From JBGTSJ01 sp041940305 (lineage in GTDB: Bacteria > Planctomycetota > Planctomycetia > Planctomycetales > Planctomycetaceae): DNA of 64,000 nt. The position numbers were made by a program, and so were the translations under genes. Of the stretch, positions 53,643-63,362 are shown piece after piece. Each line of letters opens with the position of its first letter. Position 1 is the stretch's first letter. The notes beneath the pieces are model-generated. The model saw nothing but the letters and a program-made list of their open reading frames with translations, searched no databases and was not told where the DNA came from. Location of the stretch: the NCBI GenBank assembly GCA_041940305.1, contig JBGTSJ010000024.1, positions 25,632 through 89,631 of the forward strand, in the 5' to 3' direction.

Positions 53643-53672
53643 TTGGCAGCAGTGCGGATGATCGGATAGATT
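53643..53672 (+). promoter_or_regulatory. possible promoter of the Met/His-rich lipoprotein gene
   Basis: TTGGCA (53643-53648), 18 bases, TAGATT (53667-53672). It is divergent from the candidate dprA promoter in the same 222-bp gap, and about 105 bases before the lipoprotein start. Tentative. Confidence 0.35.
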
Positions 53673-53777
53673 TGAGGTCACTGCCTCACGCACTCGCGTC
53701 CTGCATTGTAACCCCTTGTTCGCCGCGCCGTGGTCGTCGCACGGGGACCATTCGCTTGTCGGCATTGGAGCAGAATC

Positions 53778-54704
53778 ATGTCGTGGCAACTCCATGAAAC
53801 TCCCTCCACCGTCTGCGGGACGGCACATTTGCGCCGGATGAGCGGGCTGATGCCGCTGCTGGCGGCGGTTTGTCTTGCCGGATGCGGGATTTCGATTCCG
53901 GGGAGCAGTGAAGCGGAAACGTCGGACTCGACGACATCCGCGGACCCCAATCTCGGAATGACGACCACCGATCCGGCAATGATGCCCGGAATGCACGGGG
54001 CAACGCCGATGGCGACTCCGGGCATGCCCGCCGGCCATCCGGCGGCCATGCCGGGGATGACGACGGCCGATCCGGCCGCCACCACTCCTCCCATGCATGC
54101 TCCTGCCATGGGGCATACCGCGGCCATGCCGATGACGGCGGATCCTGCACTGGCGACACCTCCCGCGACGGCGGGTCATGCCGCCATTCCCATGCCGGGT
54201 GCCGATCCGGCCGCAGTGGCCGCGATCACTCCCATGCCTGGTGCGAATCCCGGGGCCGTGCCGATGCCGGGCGCTGATCCGGCCGCGATGGCCGCGCTGG
54301 CTCAGCCGGGAGCCCCCGGAGCCGACGCTGCCGCGCAGGGCGCGCAGTCTTCGAATCGGGCCGATCAGTACGAGGCGGGGACACCGGACCGGGTGGTGAT
54401 GGAGTTCGCGGACGCCATCGAGACGGGCGACATCGAAGCGGCCGGCAAGCTCATCAGCGATCGGGCGCGCGGCACGCTGGCGACCGTCCGCGACGGGACC
54501 ATCAGCGAGAATCAGCTGGCTCAATTGAAGGCATATACCGAGACTCTGGATCGCGTGGGGGGACGGAATCTCGGGAGCGGTGTGCAGATCTCGTACAACG
54601 GAGGCTCCGGCAAGGTGCTGCAGTTCAAGGTCAGCAAGGGAAGCACCGGCTTCGAGATCACCGAGATGGACATTCGGGACAAGCCCAAGCGCGCTGGCCG
54701 TTGA
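53778..54704 (+). CDS. methionine/histidine-rich lipoprotein
   Basis: 308 residues. A lipobox LAGC places the lipidated cysteine at position 36 of the ATG at 53778; later in-frame ATGs (residues 21, 25) would also serve. Residues about 60-190 are a low-complexity region built on Met, Pro, Gly, Ala, Asp and His (for example MMPGMHGATPM, MHAPAMGHTAAMPM, PMPGADPAAMAA). The C-terminal part (about 205-308, PDRVVMEFADAIETGDIEAA onwards) looks folded and resembles DUF4878-type lumazine-like domains, but this is weak. Met/His runs can bind copper or silver; that is a hypothesis. A terminator follows the gene. Confidence 0.78.
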   Translation: MSWQLHETPSTVCGTAHLRRMSGLMPLLAAVCLAGCGISIPGSSEAETSDSTTSADPNLGMTTTDPAMMPGMHGATPMATPGMPAGHPAAMPGMTTADPAATTPPMHAPAMGHTAAMPMTADPALATPPATAGHAAIPMPGADPAAVAAITPMPGANPGAVPMPGADPAAMAALAQPGAPGADAAAQGAQSSNRADQYEAGTPDRVVMEFADAIETGDIEAAGKLISDRARGTLATVRDGTISENQLAQLKAYTETLDRVGGRNLGSGVQISYNGGSGKVLQFKVSKGSTGFEITEMDIRDKPKRAGR

Positions 54705-54736
54705 AGCCGTTTGGTCCGACCGTTCGTCGTTTTCCT

Positions 54737-54766
54737 GCCCACAGATCGCCGTCTGTGGGCTTTTTT
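54737..54766 (+). terminator. intrinsic terminator of the lipoprotein gene
   Basis: Perfect 9-bp stem gcccacaga / tctgtgggc with the loop tcgccg, followed directly by six Ts. It lies 32 bp behind the lipoprotein stop and ends 15 bp before the next start, so the CinA-type gene must have another promoter or rely on read-through. Confidence 0.9.
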
Positions 54767-54781
54767 GTGCTTTGTGAGAAC

Positions 54782-55333
54782 ATGAGCGGGGCGGACCTGC
54801 AGCTTGAAGCGCGTCGCGTCGTGACAGAATTGTCACGCCGTGGGCTGCGGCTGGTGTTGGCCGAAAGCTGCACCGGGGGGCTGATCGCGGCAACGCTGTC
54901 GCAGTTTCCCGGGGTCTCGGAGCACCTGTGCGGTTCGGCCGTGGTGTATCGGACGGCCACTAAAACCGCATGGTTGGGAGTGTTGTCCGAATTGCTGACT
55001 GATCCGGCGAGAGGGCCGGTCAGTGGCGATGCGGCGGCGGCAATCGCGCGTGCCGCGCTGGCGCGGACGCCGGAGGCTGCGTTGGCGCTGGGGATCACCG
55101 GTCACCTTGGTCCCAATGCGCCGGATGAACTGGACGGAGTGGTGTTTGTGGCGATCGTTCGTCGGCGACCGGAGGTCGCCGGCCACCATGCCTGTGATGT
55201 TGAGCGGCGGACCCGGCTGGATTCGCGTCAGGGCGATCCGGAGTCGATGCGAACGGAACGACAACATGCCGCAGCGGTCTTCGCGCTGTGTTTGCTGTCC
55301 GAGTACCTATGCTCACCGGCGGCCAACGATTGA
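54782..55333 (+). CDS. nicotinamide-nucleotide amidase (CinA C-terminal domain, PncC)
   Basis: 183 residues equal to the stand-alone CinA C-terminal domain, which deamidates nicotinamide mononucleotide in pyridine salvage. The signature LAESCTGGLIAATLSQFPG contains catalytic Ser29; Tyr56 and Lys61 (VVYRTATK) complete the expected site. GITGHLGPN matches the conserved GxxGP segment, with His instead of the usual residue. The ATG at 54782 gives normal domain length; earlier codons overlap the terminator and encode nothing recognisable. No N-terminal CinA/MoaB-like domain is present. Confidence 0.92.
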   Translation: MSGADLQLEARRVVTELSRRGLRLVLAESCTGGLIAATLSQFPGVSEHLCGSAVVYRTATKTAWLGVLSELLTDPARGPVSGDAAAAIARAALARTPEAALALGITGHLGPNAPDELDGVVFVAIVRRRPEVAGHHACDVERRTRLDSRQGDPESMRTERQHAAAVFALCLLSEYLCSPAAND

Positions 55334-55344
55334 CGACTGTGGGG

Positions 55345-56709
55345 TCACCGGCCGTTTCGTCTGCAGGAGCATCCAAAGGCACCGGGCGTCCGCCGTCCGC
55401 CGTCCGGACGGCGCCACTGGTCTTCCTGAAGTCGCCCGCGTCCTGAGGAATCGCCGGGCCAGCCGGAGCGCCGCCACAGTCCAACTTGCGGATCAACCCG
55501 CTCGCCGGCGAGGAAATGCGACTGGTCGGCCGCAGTCCATTCCATCAGCAATTCGTCCGGGATGTCGCGCCATCCGAAGAGCCACTTGACACCCTGGACG
55601 AGCAACAGCGTAATCGAGAACAGCGCGGCCATGATCACGAACAGCACGGGCAGAATGATACCGAGGTTGAAGACACCCGCCGCGCCGCCCCAAGCGCCCG
55701 CGCCGTTCCAGATCGGCCGCCACGCCGCCAGCACGACGAGGGCGCCGACGCTGAGATAGGGACCGTAGGGGATGTAGCGGTCCCGGTGCAGGAACAACTG
55801 CACCGGAAGCAGCGCGAGGGCCACGGCTGGGGCGACAATGAACGCCACGAGCGATGCCTGCCATCCGAGAAAGCTGCCGATGACGGCCATGAGGATGACA
55901 TCGCCAAACCCCATTGCTTCCCGCCGGAGGACGGCGTAACCGATCAGCCGCACTCCCCAGGTGACCCCGCCAGCGACGATCAGACCTGCCAGGCTCACGA
56001 GCAGACCGTGCAGATGCGGGTGTTGGGTGAACCAGGCAGGGATGTCCGACCATTGGTCAACGCGCCACTCCGGCCAGAACAGTCGGGTGAAGGTGAATAC
56101 CTGGGCGGAGTTCTGTGTCCAGAGCGGGACGATATGCACGCGGCCGATCAGGAGGCCTCCGAGCAGACCGACGGCCATTGCGGGGAGCGTGGAGGCGTCG
56201 GGGATCTCACGGCGATCGATGTCGATGAACGACGCCACGATCAGCGATTCCACCAGCACGAGATGATAGAAATAGCGAAGGTGGATGCCCGTCGTGGCAG
56301 AGAGCGGGGCCCATCCGGGAACCGTCTGCGGACCTGTCTCGGCGAACAGCGAACTGGCGGCGACCGGCGGAGGCCATCCGGGGGGAACCTCCAGCCAGTA
56401 CAGCCCGAGGAACAGCAGGGCGTTGAGAAGTTCGACGAACGGGTAGCGGGGGGAGATCCACATCCGGCAGGTGCGGCAGCGGCCGCGGAGGAACAGCCAG
56501 CCGAGGATCGGGATGTTGTCGTGCCAGGAGATGCGAGTCTTGCAGCGCAGGCACGTCGAGGGGGGGTGCCAGAGTCCCTTGAGCGCCGGCCAGAGGTAGG
56601 GCTGCGTCGGAATGCGATAGATGCAGACATTCAGAAAGCTGCCGGTGATCGCGCCCAGGACGAAGACGGTGACGCTCATCAACCAGTAAGGAAGGTCGAA
56701 CAGGGTCAT
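55345..56709 (-). CDS. prepilin peptidase (A24 family) with long C-terminal tail
   Basis: 454 residues, multiple membrane helices. It cleaves type IV prepilin and pseudopilin leaders, such as the DUF1559 protein at 10.1 kb. The N-terminal cytoplasmic domain has the zinc-binding CysXXCys pairs (Cys53, Cys56, Cys78, Cys81). Catalytic aspartates are in FIDIDRREIPD (about 161-171) and GFGD (Asp270). It is longer than usual (about 250-290): inserted segments near 115-150 and 195-235 plus a hydrophilic, Arg/Gly-rich tail (about 420-454). Its ATG overlaps the aroK stop by 4 bp (ATGA). Confidence 0.93.
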   Translation of the reverse strand: MTLFDLPYWLMSVTVFVLGAITGSFLNVCIYRIPTQPYLWPALKGLWHPPSTCLRCKTRISWHDNIPILGWLFLRGRCRTCRMWISPRYPFVELLNALLFLGLYWLEVPPGWPPPVAASSLFAETGPQTVPGWAPLSATTGIHLRYFYHLVLVESLIVASFIDIDRREIPDASTLPAMAVGLLGGLLIGRVHIVPLWTQNSAQVFTFTRLFWPEWRVDQWSDIPAWFTQHPHLHGLLVSLAGLIVAGGVTWGVRLIGYAVLRREAMGFGDVILMAVIGSFLGWQASLVAFIVAPAVALALLPVQLFLHRDRYIPYGPYLSVGALVVLAAWRPIWNGAGAWGGAAGVFNLGIILPVLFVIMAALFSITLLLVQGVKWLFGWRDIPDELLMEWTAADQSHFLAGERVDPQVGLWRRSGWPGDSSGRGRLQEDQWRRPDGGRRTPGAFGCSCRRNGR

Positions 56710-57236
56710 TGTTCGTCCTTCAGGGGAGGGAGACGGCTGATGATCTCGTCGGCGATCTGTTCCGGCGTGCGGCCATCGCTGGCAACAGTGATCGTAGAGA
56801 CCTGCCGGTACAGCGGCTCACGCAATGCCAGCAGCCGTGCGACTTCGTCGTGCTCGTTGAGATTGGTCAGGGCCGGGCGGCGGTCGCGGGTGGCGGCGTC
56901 GGCGGACAGCCGTTGAAGAATGGTGTCAATCGACGCCTGAAGCCAGACGACCGGCCCGGCCTCGAGCATCCTGTCGCAGGTGGGAGCATGGAGCACGGCC
57001 CCTCCTCCGGAGGCGATGATCAGGTGATGCTGTTGCAGCAGTTCCGCCAGCACCTGTTGTTCGAGGGTGCGAAAAGCGGGCTCTCCCTGCTCCTCGAAGA
57101 TCCGGCGGATGGAGCATCCGGCCTCGGCTTCCACGAATTCGTCGGCGTCGCAGCAGCGCCAACCCAGGCGCTCCGCCAGCGCCTGAGCAACCGTGCTCTT
57201 ACCGGTACCGCGATAGCCGACGAGCGTTATGACCAT
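56706..57236 (-). CDS. aroK: shikimate kinase
   Basis: 176 residues. Phosphorylates shikimate with ATP, the fifth step of the chorismate pathway. The P-loop GYRGTGKST (7-15), the shikimate residues Asp32 and Arg56 (EPAFRTLE), the GGG turn (77-79) and the lid Arg120-Pro121 (RDRRPAL) and Arg139 are all in place. The ATG at 57236 matches the family length; the open frame further upstream is unrelated. It lies 89 bp behind the aroDE stop on the same strand and overlaps the prepilin peptidase gene by 4 bp, so aroDE, aroK and the peptidase may share a transcript. Confidence 0.95.
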   Translation of the reverse strand: MVITLVGYRGTGKSTVAQALAERLGWRCCDADEFVEAEAGCSIRRIFEEQGEPAFRTLEQQVLAELLQQHHLIIASGGGAVLHAPTCDRMLEAGPVVWLQASIDTILQRLSADAATRDRRPALTNLNEHDEVARLLALREPLYRQVSTITVASDGRTPEQIADEIISRLPPLKDEQ

Positions 57237-57325
57237 CTGTGACGTGGGTGCGCCGGCCCGGTGGACGCAGGGGCGCAGCATTCGGGCAGGTTCCCGCATT
57301 GCGCATCTGCCAACGGTCAATCGGC

Positions 57326-58834
57326 TCAGTTCTGGCTGGAAGGGGGAACCTTGACGCGGACGGGGGACATCGCATCACGCAGGGCGGCGTACATGACGTC
57401 GATGGGCGGCGGGCGATTGACGAAGCACTCAAACTGCACTCCCGCCTGCCGGATGAACATCTCCAGGCCGCTGACGACGGTGCAGCCTCGCGCCCTGGCC
57501 TGCTTGATCAACAGCGTGTTCTCGGGATTGTAGATCGTATCGAAGACCACCATCCCCTCGCGCAGCCAGTGTTCGGGGTAGGGGGTTTCGTCCATGTTCG
57601 GATACATGCCGACTGGAGTGCAATTCACCAGCACGTCGGCATACACGCTTCCGCGGTTTTCCCAGTTGATGAACTGGCAGTTGAGCTGCTCGGCGAGAGC
57701 GCGGCCGCGCTGCTTATTGCGGTTGGTCACCGTCACGCCCGCCTCCGCGCGGGTTACGGCCAGACCGATGGCCTTGGCGACCCCCCCGGCGCCCAGAATC
57801 AGGATTTTCTGGCCGGCGAGACGATCATCCCCGCGTGCGGCGAGGCCGCTGCGGAGCGTGGCGAGCGCCGCCTCATAGTCGGTGTTCGCGGCGAACCAGC
57901 GGCCACGGTCGTCCCGGTAGAGCGTGTTGGCGGCGCCGATGGCCTTCACTGATTCGTCCGGGTACGTCGCCGCTTCGACGACCGCCTCCTTGTGGGGGAT
58001 GGTCACGCTGTAACCCTGCACGTCGATGGCGGAGAACGCCTCGAGCGTGTCGCGCAGTTCTTCGGCCGGCACGCGGAACGGGAGGTAGATCGCGTTCAAT
58101 CCCTCATGGACGAAGGCCGGATTGTGGATCCGCGGGCTGTAACTGTGGGCGATGGGATCGCCGAGGACGCCGAAGACTCGCGTCTCGGCGTCGATCGCGT
58201 CGAACCTGTACAGGTCTCGCATTTCTTCAAAGGTGATCTGCCCGGGCGCCATTTCGCGCTCGGAACTGAACGTGGTATAGGTGAAAGGGGACCCGTACTT
58301 GCCGCAGAGCACGCGGCTGGTGAGGCCCAGGTCTCCCATGCAGAAGCCGATCGTCGGGACTTCGGACTCCGCCACCAGCCGCAGGAGCCGCACGTTATCC
58401 GAGGGCGTGCGGGCCATGGTGACGATTTTGATGATGTCCGGATCGAGCTTCTGGAGCCGCTCGTGGATTTCCTCGAGGTCGTCCGGGGTTTCGGCGAAAT
58501 CGTGATGGCTGATGATGCGCTGGGTCTGACCGAATCGGGGAATGGAACCGGCGATGTCGGCTTCAAGGTCAACGAACTCCACTCCCTGGACGATGGCCTG
58601 CCGGAGCAGCATCTGCCGCTGCTCCTCGCTGCCGCGCCAGCGACCACCGTCAGCGGGACGGCGGCAAGTGATGACGACGGGCGTTGGCCGCTCTTTGAGG
58701 AGCCTTGTGAGATCGGGGAGATTGCGGAGCCAGTCCAGCCTCAATTCCACCAGCGGCGCTCCCCTGGCGGCGAGCGCTGCGTGCTCAGCAAGCATCATCT
58801 TGTGTCGCGTGCGGCCGAGAGTGACGCAGATCAT
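57326..58834 (-). CDS. bifunctional 3-dehydroquinate dehydratase / shikimate dehydrogenase
   Basis: 502 residues covering two consecutive steps of the shikimate pathway. The N-terminal type I dehydroquinate dehydratase (about 1-215) has the general-base His111 (ISHHDF) and Schiff-base Lys136 (DIIKIVTMA). The C-terminal shikimate dehydrogenase (about 217-490) has the shikimate serines Ser231 and Ser233 (HSYSPRIHN), catalytic Lys282 (TIPHKEAV) and Asp319 (NTDY), and the NADP loop GAGGVAKAI near 353. The order AroD-AroE is the same as in plants and chlamydiae. All catalytic residues are intact. Confidence 0.95.
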   Translation of the reverse strand: MICVTLGRTRHKMMLAEHAALAARGAPLVELRLDWLRNLPDLTRLLKERPTPVVITCRRPADGGRWRGSEEQRQMLLRQAIVQGVEFVDLEADIAGSIPRFGQTQRIISHHDFAETPDDLEEIHERLQKLDPDIIKIVTMARTPSDNVRLLRLVAESEVPTIGFCMGDLGLTSRVLCGKYGSPFTYTTFSSEREMAPGQITFEEMRDLYRFDAIDAETRVFGVLGDPIAHSYSPRIHNPAFVHEGLNAIYLPFRVPAEELRDTLEAFSAIDVQGYSVTIPHKEAVVEAATYPDESVKAIGAANTLYRDDRGRWFAANTDYEAALATLRSGLAARGDDRLAGQKILILGAGGVAKAIGLAVTRAEAGVTVTNRNKQRGRALAEQLNCQFINWENRGSVYADVLVNCTPVGMYPNMDETPYPEHWLREGMVVFDTIYNPENTLLIKQARARGCTVVSGLEMFIRQAGVQFECFVNRPPPIDVMYAALRDAMSPVRVKVPPSSQN

Positions 58835-59174
58835 GTGAAAGAGGAGCGGTCGGCAGTCGACGGGCGATCATTTCGGCGGGAAAGAGCCGCAAGTTTACCG
58901 GCGTCGACGGCGAGCGCATATCGGGAATGGACTCCGCACAGCATGAATTTAACGCGTTGTCCTGTGTGCTGGCTACCCAGTCGAGGCACGAGCGGCGCCC
59001 GCGACCGGGGTGCTGCGGTCGCACGAGAAGCCACATCTCCGGATCAATCGCTGCAACTGGACGCGTGAATTTCCAATGATGCGAACGGGAGACGCGGCGC
59101 GCGTCCGCAGGCTGACGTATGTTTCGGCGACCTTTCGCTGAATCCCTTCTCTGTTATTCGCCGGAGCGACGCAG
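58835..59174. other. divergent intergenic region
   Basis: 340 bp between the aroDE start (minus) and the HDOD gene start (plus). It must hold promoters for both, but no consensus box pair or operator-like palindrome was recognised, and no gene is supported. Confidence 0.45.
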
Positions 59175-60065
59175 ATGTCCCTCGCTGTTGCCACGCCGTG
59201 CGCCGATCAACGCGGCGACCTCAAGTCCCTCGTCCTGAAGCGGGCTGCCGAATTCACCATGATTCCGGCGGCCGCGATGAAGGCGATGGACGTCGGCCGC
59301 AATCCCGCCTGCAGCGTGAAGGAGTACGCCGGGGCCATCGAGAGCGACGTCCGCCTGACGGCCGACATCCTCAGCATGGCGAACAGCTCGCTGCACTCCA
59401 CCGGCAACCCGGCCGCGACGCTGCGGGACGCCGTGATGCGGTTGGGACTGCGCCGCTGCCAGAACCTGATTCTGTCCACCTGCACCGCGGGGCTGATGAA
59501 GAATCTGCCGCTCGACCAGTCGAACTGCCGCGAACGACTGTGGAAGCACAGTTACATGACGGCCGTGATCTGCCGGCACATCAATCAGGAAATGTCGCTC
59601 GGATTTCAGGGTGAGGAGTTCACCGCGGGGCTGATGCACGACCTGGGGCGGTCGCTGCTCGCGGCCATCGTGCCCGAGGAGTTTGCCGTCGTTGAGGCGC
59701 TGGAATCCGAGGAGTGCCCGAACATCCTGCAGCGGGAGCGAGAGATCCTGAACACCGACCACTGCGAACTGGGGGCTGGTTTCGCCGCTAAGAGCGGCCT
59801 GCCTCCGGCCCTCGTGGCGACGATTTACCATCACCACGCACCGAGCGGCGCCAGGGAGCACGGCGACCTGGTGACGCTGGTTGCCGTCGCCGACCACATG
59901 GCGATCCGCCTGGAGTCGCTGCAGCTGGGGGACGCCTGTGACGCGGCGAGCAATCCGTTTCTGCCGTTCCTCTCGGATGCGGACCGGGCGCAGCGGGCGT
60001 TGGAGAGCATCAACTCTGAATTCGCACAGCGCGCTGCGACCGAAGCGCTCCGCCTGATTGCCTAA
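59175..60065 (+). CDS. HDOD-domain signalling protein
   Basis: 296 residues. The HDOD domain (about 15-225) shows a helical core, with LTADILSMANSSLHSTGN and DAVMRLGLRRCQNLILST of the family's opening. The region ICRHINQEMSLGFQGEEFTAGLMHDLGRSLL follows, with an HD pair (His155-Asp156, in LMHDLG) kept. A second helical block YHHHAPSGA (about 218-226) is also family-like. HDOD proteins act as non-enzymatic scaffolds in c-di-GMP or chemotaxis pathways. There is no attached output or EAL domain. Its start at 59175 has GGAGCG upstream. Confidence 0.88.
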   Translation: MSLAVATPCADQRGDLKSLVLKRAAEFTMIPAAAMKAMDVGRNPACSVKEYAGAIESDVRLTADILSMANSSLHSTGNPAATLRDAVMRLGLRRCQNLILSTCTAGLMKNLPLDQSNCRERLWKHSYMTAVICRHINQEMSLGFQGEEFTAGLMHDLGRSLLAAIVPEEFAVVEALESEECPNILQREREILNTDHCELGAGFAAKSGLPPALVATIYHHHAPSGAREHGDLVTLVAVADHMAIRLESLQLGDACDAASNPFLPFLSDADRAQRALESINSEFAQRAATEALRLIA

Positions 60066-60084
60066 GCCAGGGATGGGCGTTCGG

Positions 60085-61251
60085 TTAGTTCCATCCCAGT
60101 TGCCGAGCGGCGTCCGCCGCCTGGCGGACATCATCGGGAGTGCTGAAGGGGCCGACGCTGAATCTCACGGTCCCGCCGTCGTCGAACGTGCCGATCGCGC
60201 GGTGCGCCTGCGGGGCGCAGTGGAGTCCGGCACGGACCTCGATGCCGAAATGCTCATCGAAGACGGCAGCGGCGTCGCGCGGGTCAATGCCGTCGATGCG
60301 AATACTGACGACACCTGTTCGGGACGCGGGGTCTTCCGGACCGAACACGGTCACTCCGGGCGGCCGCCGCAGTTGTTCGAGCAACTGGCTCGTCAGCTCC
60401 ACTTCGTGTCGCCTCAGGTTCTCGATTCCCTGCTCTTCGATCCAGGCGAGTCCCGCCTCGAGGCCGACGATGCCCGGGGCGTTGTGATTCCCCGATTCAT
60501 ATCGGTCGGGGAGTGAGTGAGGCTGCCGGTCGTCCTCGCTCTGCGAACCGGTCCCTCCCTGCCGCAGGGGATGCAACTCCTTTTCGACTCCAGAACGGAC
60601 GTAGACCAGTCCTGTGCCGAGGGGTCCCAGCAGGCCTTTGTGTCCTGAGCAGGCCAGCACGTCGACGGACAGTTGCGACACGTCCAATGGCAGATGTCCG
60701 GCCGACTGGGCGGCATCGAGCACGAAGAACGCGCCGCGTTCGTGCGCGATGCGTCCGATGTCTTCGGCGGGCTGAATCGCGCCGGTGGCGTTCGAAGCGT
60801 GAGTGAGGACGACGGCCCGCGTGCCGGGCCGAATCGCTGATCTCACGTCCTCCGGACTCACTACCCCTTCGCCATTTGCGGCGACGTACGTGGCGGCGAC
60901 GCCGGCTCGCTCCTTGAGATCGCGTAACGGCCTGAGCACGGAATTGTGCTCCATGACGGTCGTGACCACATGGTCGCCGGGTCGCAACAACCCGTGCAGC
61001 GCCATGTTGAGGCCGTCCGTTCCGTTGAACGTCAAGATAATGCGGTCGGGGGACTCGGCCCCCAGCAGTCTGGCGGCGCGGGAGCGGCAGCGATCGACGA
61101 TGCGCTGCAGTTCGCCCCCCTGCCGCGTGGCGCCCCTTCCCACCGCGACACCGATCTCCCGCTGATAGCGGTCGACGGCGGCGTAGACCGAGTCGGGCTT
61201 GGGCCAGCTCGTCGCGGCGTTGTCGAGGTAGATGCGCGGGGGAGCGGACAC
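60085..61251 (-). CDS. class V aminotransferase, cysteine desulfurase family
   Basis: 388 residues. PLP-dependent fold with Lys205 (CSGHKGLLGP) carrying the cofactor, the ring-stacking His102 (EHNSVLRP), Asp179 (VLDAAQ) and catalytic Cys345 (RAGLHCAP). Such enzymes remove sulfur from cysteine for Fe-S or Se handling. The C-terminal RAGLHCAPQAH and GTVRFSVGPF resemble the EF2568-type branch rather than IscS/SufS proper. It lies 30 bp behind lutB on the same strand, where the neighbour is an Fe-S protein, so a dedicated sulfur supply for the lut enzymes is possible. That link is inference. Confidence 0.92.
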   Translation of the reverse strand: MSAPPRIYLDNAATSWPKPDSVYAAVDRYQREIGVAVGRGATRQGGELQRIVDRCRSRAARLLGAESPDRIILTFNGTDGLNMALHGLLRPGDHVVTTVMEHNSVLRPLRDLKERAGVAATYVAANGEGVVSPEDVRSAIRPGTRAVVLTHASNATGAIQPAEDIGRIAHERGAFFVLDAAQSAGHLPLDVSQLSVDVLACSGHKGLLGPLGTGLVYVRSGVEKELHPLRQGGTGSQSEDDRQPHSLPDRYESGNHNAPGIVGLEAGLAWIEEQGIENLRRHEVELTSQLLEQLRRPPGVTVFGPEDPASRTGVVSIRIDGIDPRDAAAVFDEHFGIEVRAGLHCAPQAHRAIGTFDDGGTVRFSVGPFSTPDDVRQAADAARQLGWN

Positions 61252-61281
61252 GGCGGAAGCCTGCTGATCGTGAGCGCGTTC

Positions 61282-62663
<1,382 letters not shown>

Positions 62664-62664
<1 letters not shown>

Positions 62665-63281
62665 CAGCTGAGGTCAGGCCGCGATTGATTCCAGCGATCG
62701 GCAATGGCGAACAGCCGCGCGAGCGGGAGCTCGAAACCCGGGAGCAGCGGCGTTGCATACGTTTCGGTCTCGGAGACGACCTGTTCGGAGTCGCCGGCAT
62801 AGACCGTCATGTTGCGGCGAAAGCGGTCGATGACCCAGTACTCGCGCACTCCGGCGGCGGCGTACTCGGCCCGCTTCTCGACGAGATCGCGCCGCCGATC
62901 CCGGATCCGTCGCGACACCAGTTCGACCACGATCGTCGGGACGTCCACCTGCGGCTGGGGGACACGGCCTAAGCCTGTCCAGATGACCCGGTCCGCACGC
63001 CGGCGAGAACCTCCCGGCAGATGGACGTAGCGCTCCGCCATCGTCGCATCAAGGGCCCGGCCCTCAGGATGATGTTCGGCATAGAATCGCAGCAGGTACT
63101 CGAGTTCACCGTTCGGGTCGGCTTCGCTTTCCAGTGGAATCGGATTCACAACGACTACTCCGTGGATGAGTTCGTAGCGGTATTCCGGATCCCATTCCGA
63201 AATCGCGTCAAACTCGGCAGCCGTCATGCGCTGTCCGTCGCAGTCCGGGCCGATCCGGGCGTGGGCAGTCGCCGTATTCAT
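62664..63281 (-). CDS. Uma2-family (DUF820) PD-(D/E)xK nuclease-like protein
   Basis: 205 residues of the Uma2 restriction-like fold. The likely active-site set is Glu37 (YELIHG), Asp97 (RRADRV), Glu120 (IVVELVS) and Lys136 (LVEKRAEY), with the family's AGVREYWVID segment at about 143-152. These proteins are abundant in planctomycetes and cyanobacteria and often sit in unrelated operons; the function is not established. Here the gene is wedged between lutA and lutB, with a 1-base overlap to the lutB start and an 81-bp gap to lutA. It is probably co-transcribed with both. Confidence 0.9.
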
Positions 63282-63362
63282 GACACAGTCCTCGTGGGGA
63301 GATTCCGCAGGCCGTCGAATGGGATTATACCAGCGCTGCCGCAGTTGCGTGCGGTATTCGCT

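Noticed and set aside
53556..54893. Upstream extension of the dprA frame to 828 residues
   Set aside because: The added part is antisense to the lipoprotein and is His/Arg/Gly-rich with no domain; the DprA start at 53555 gives the family length.
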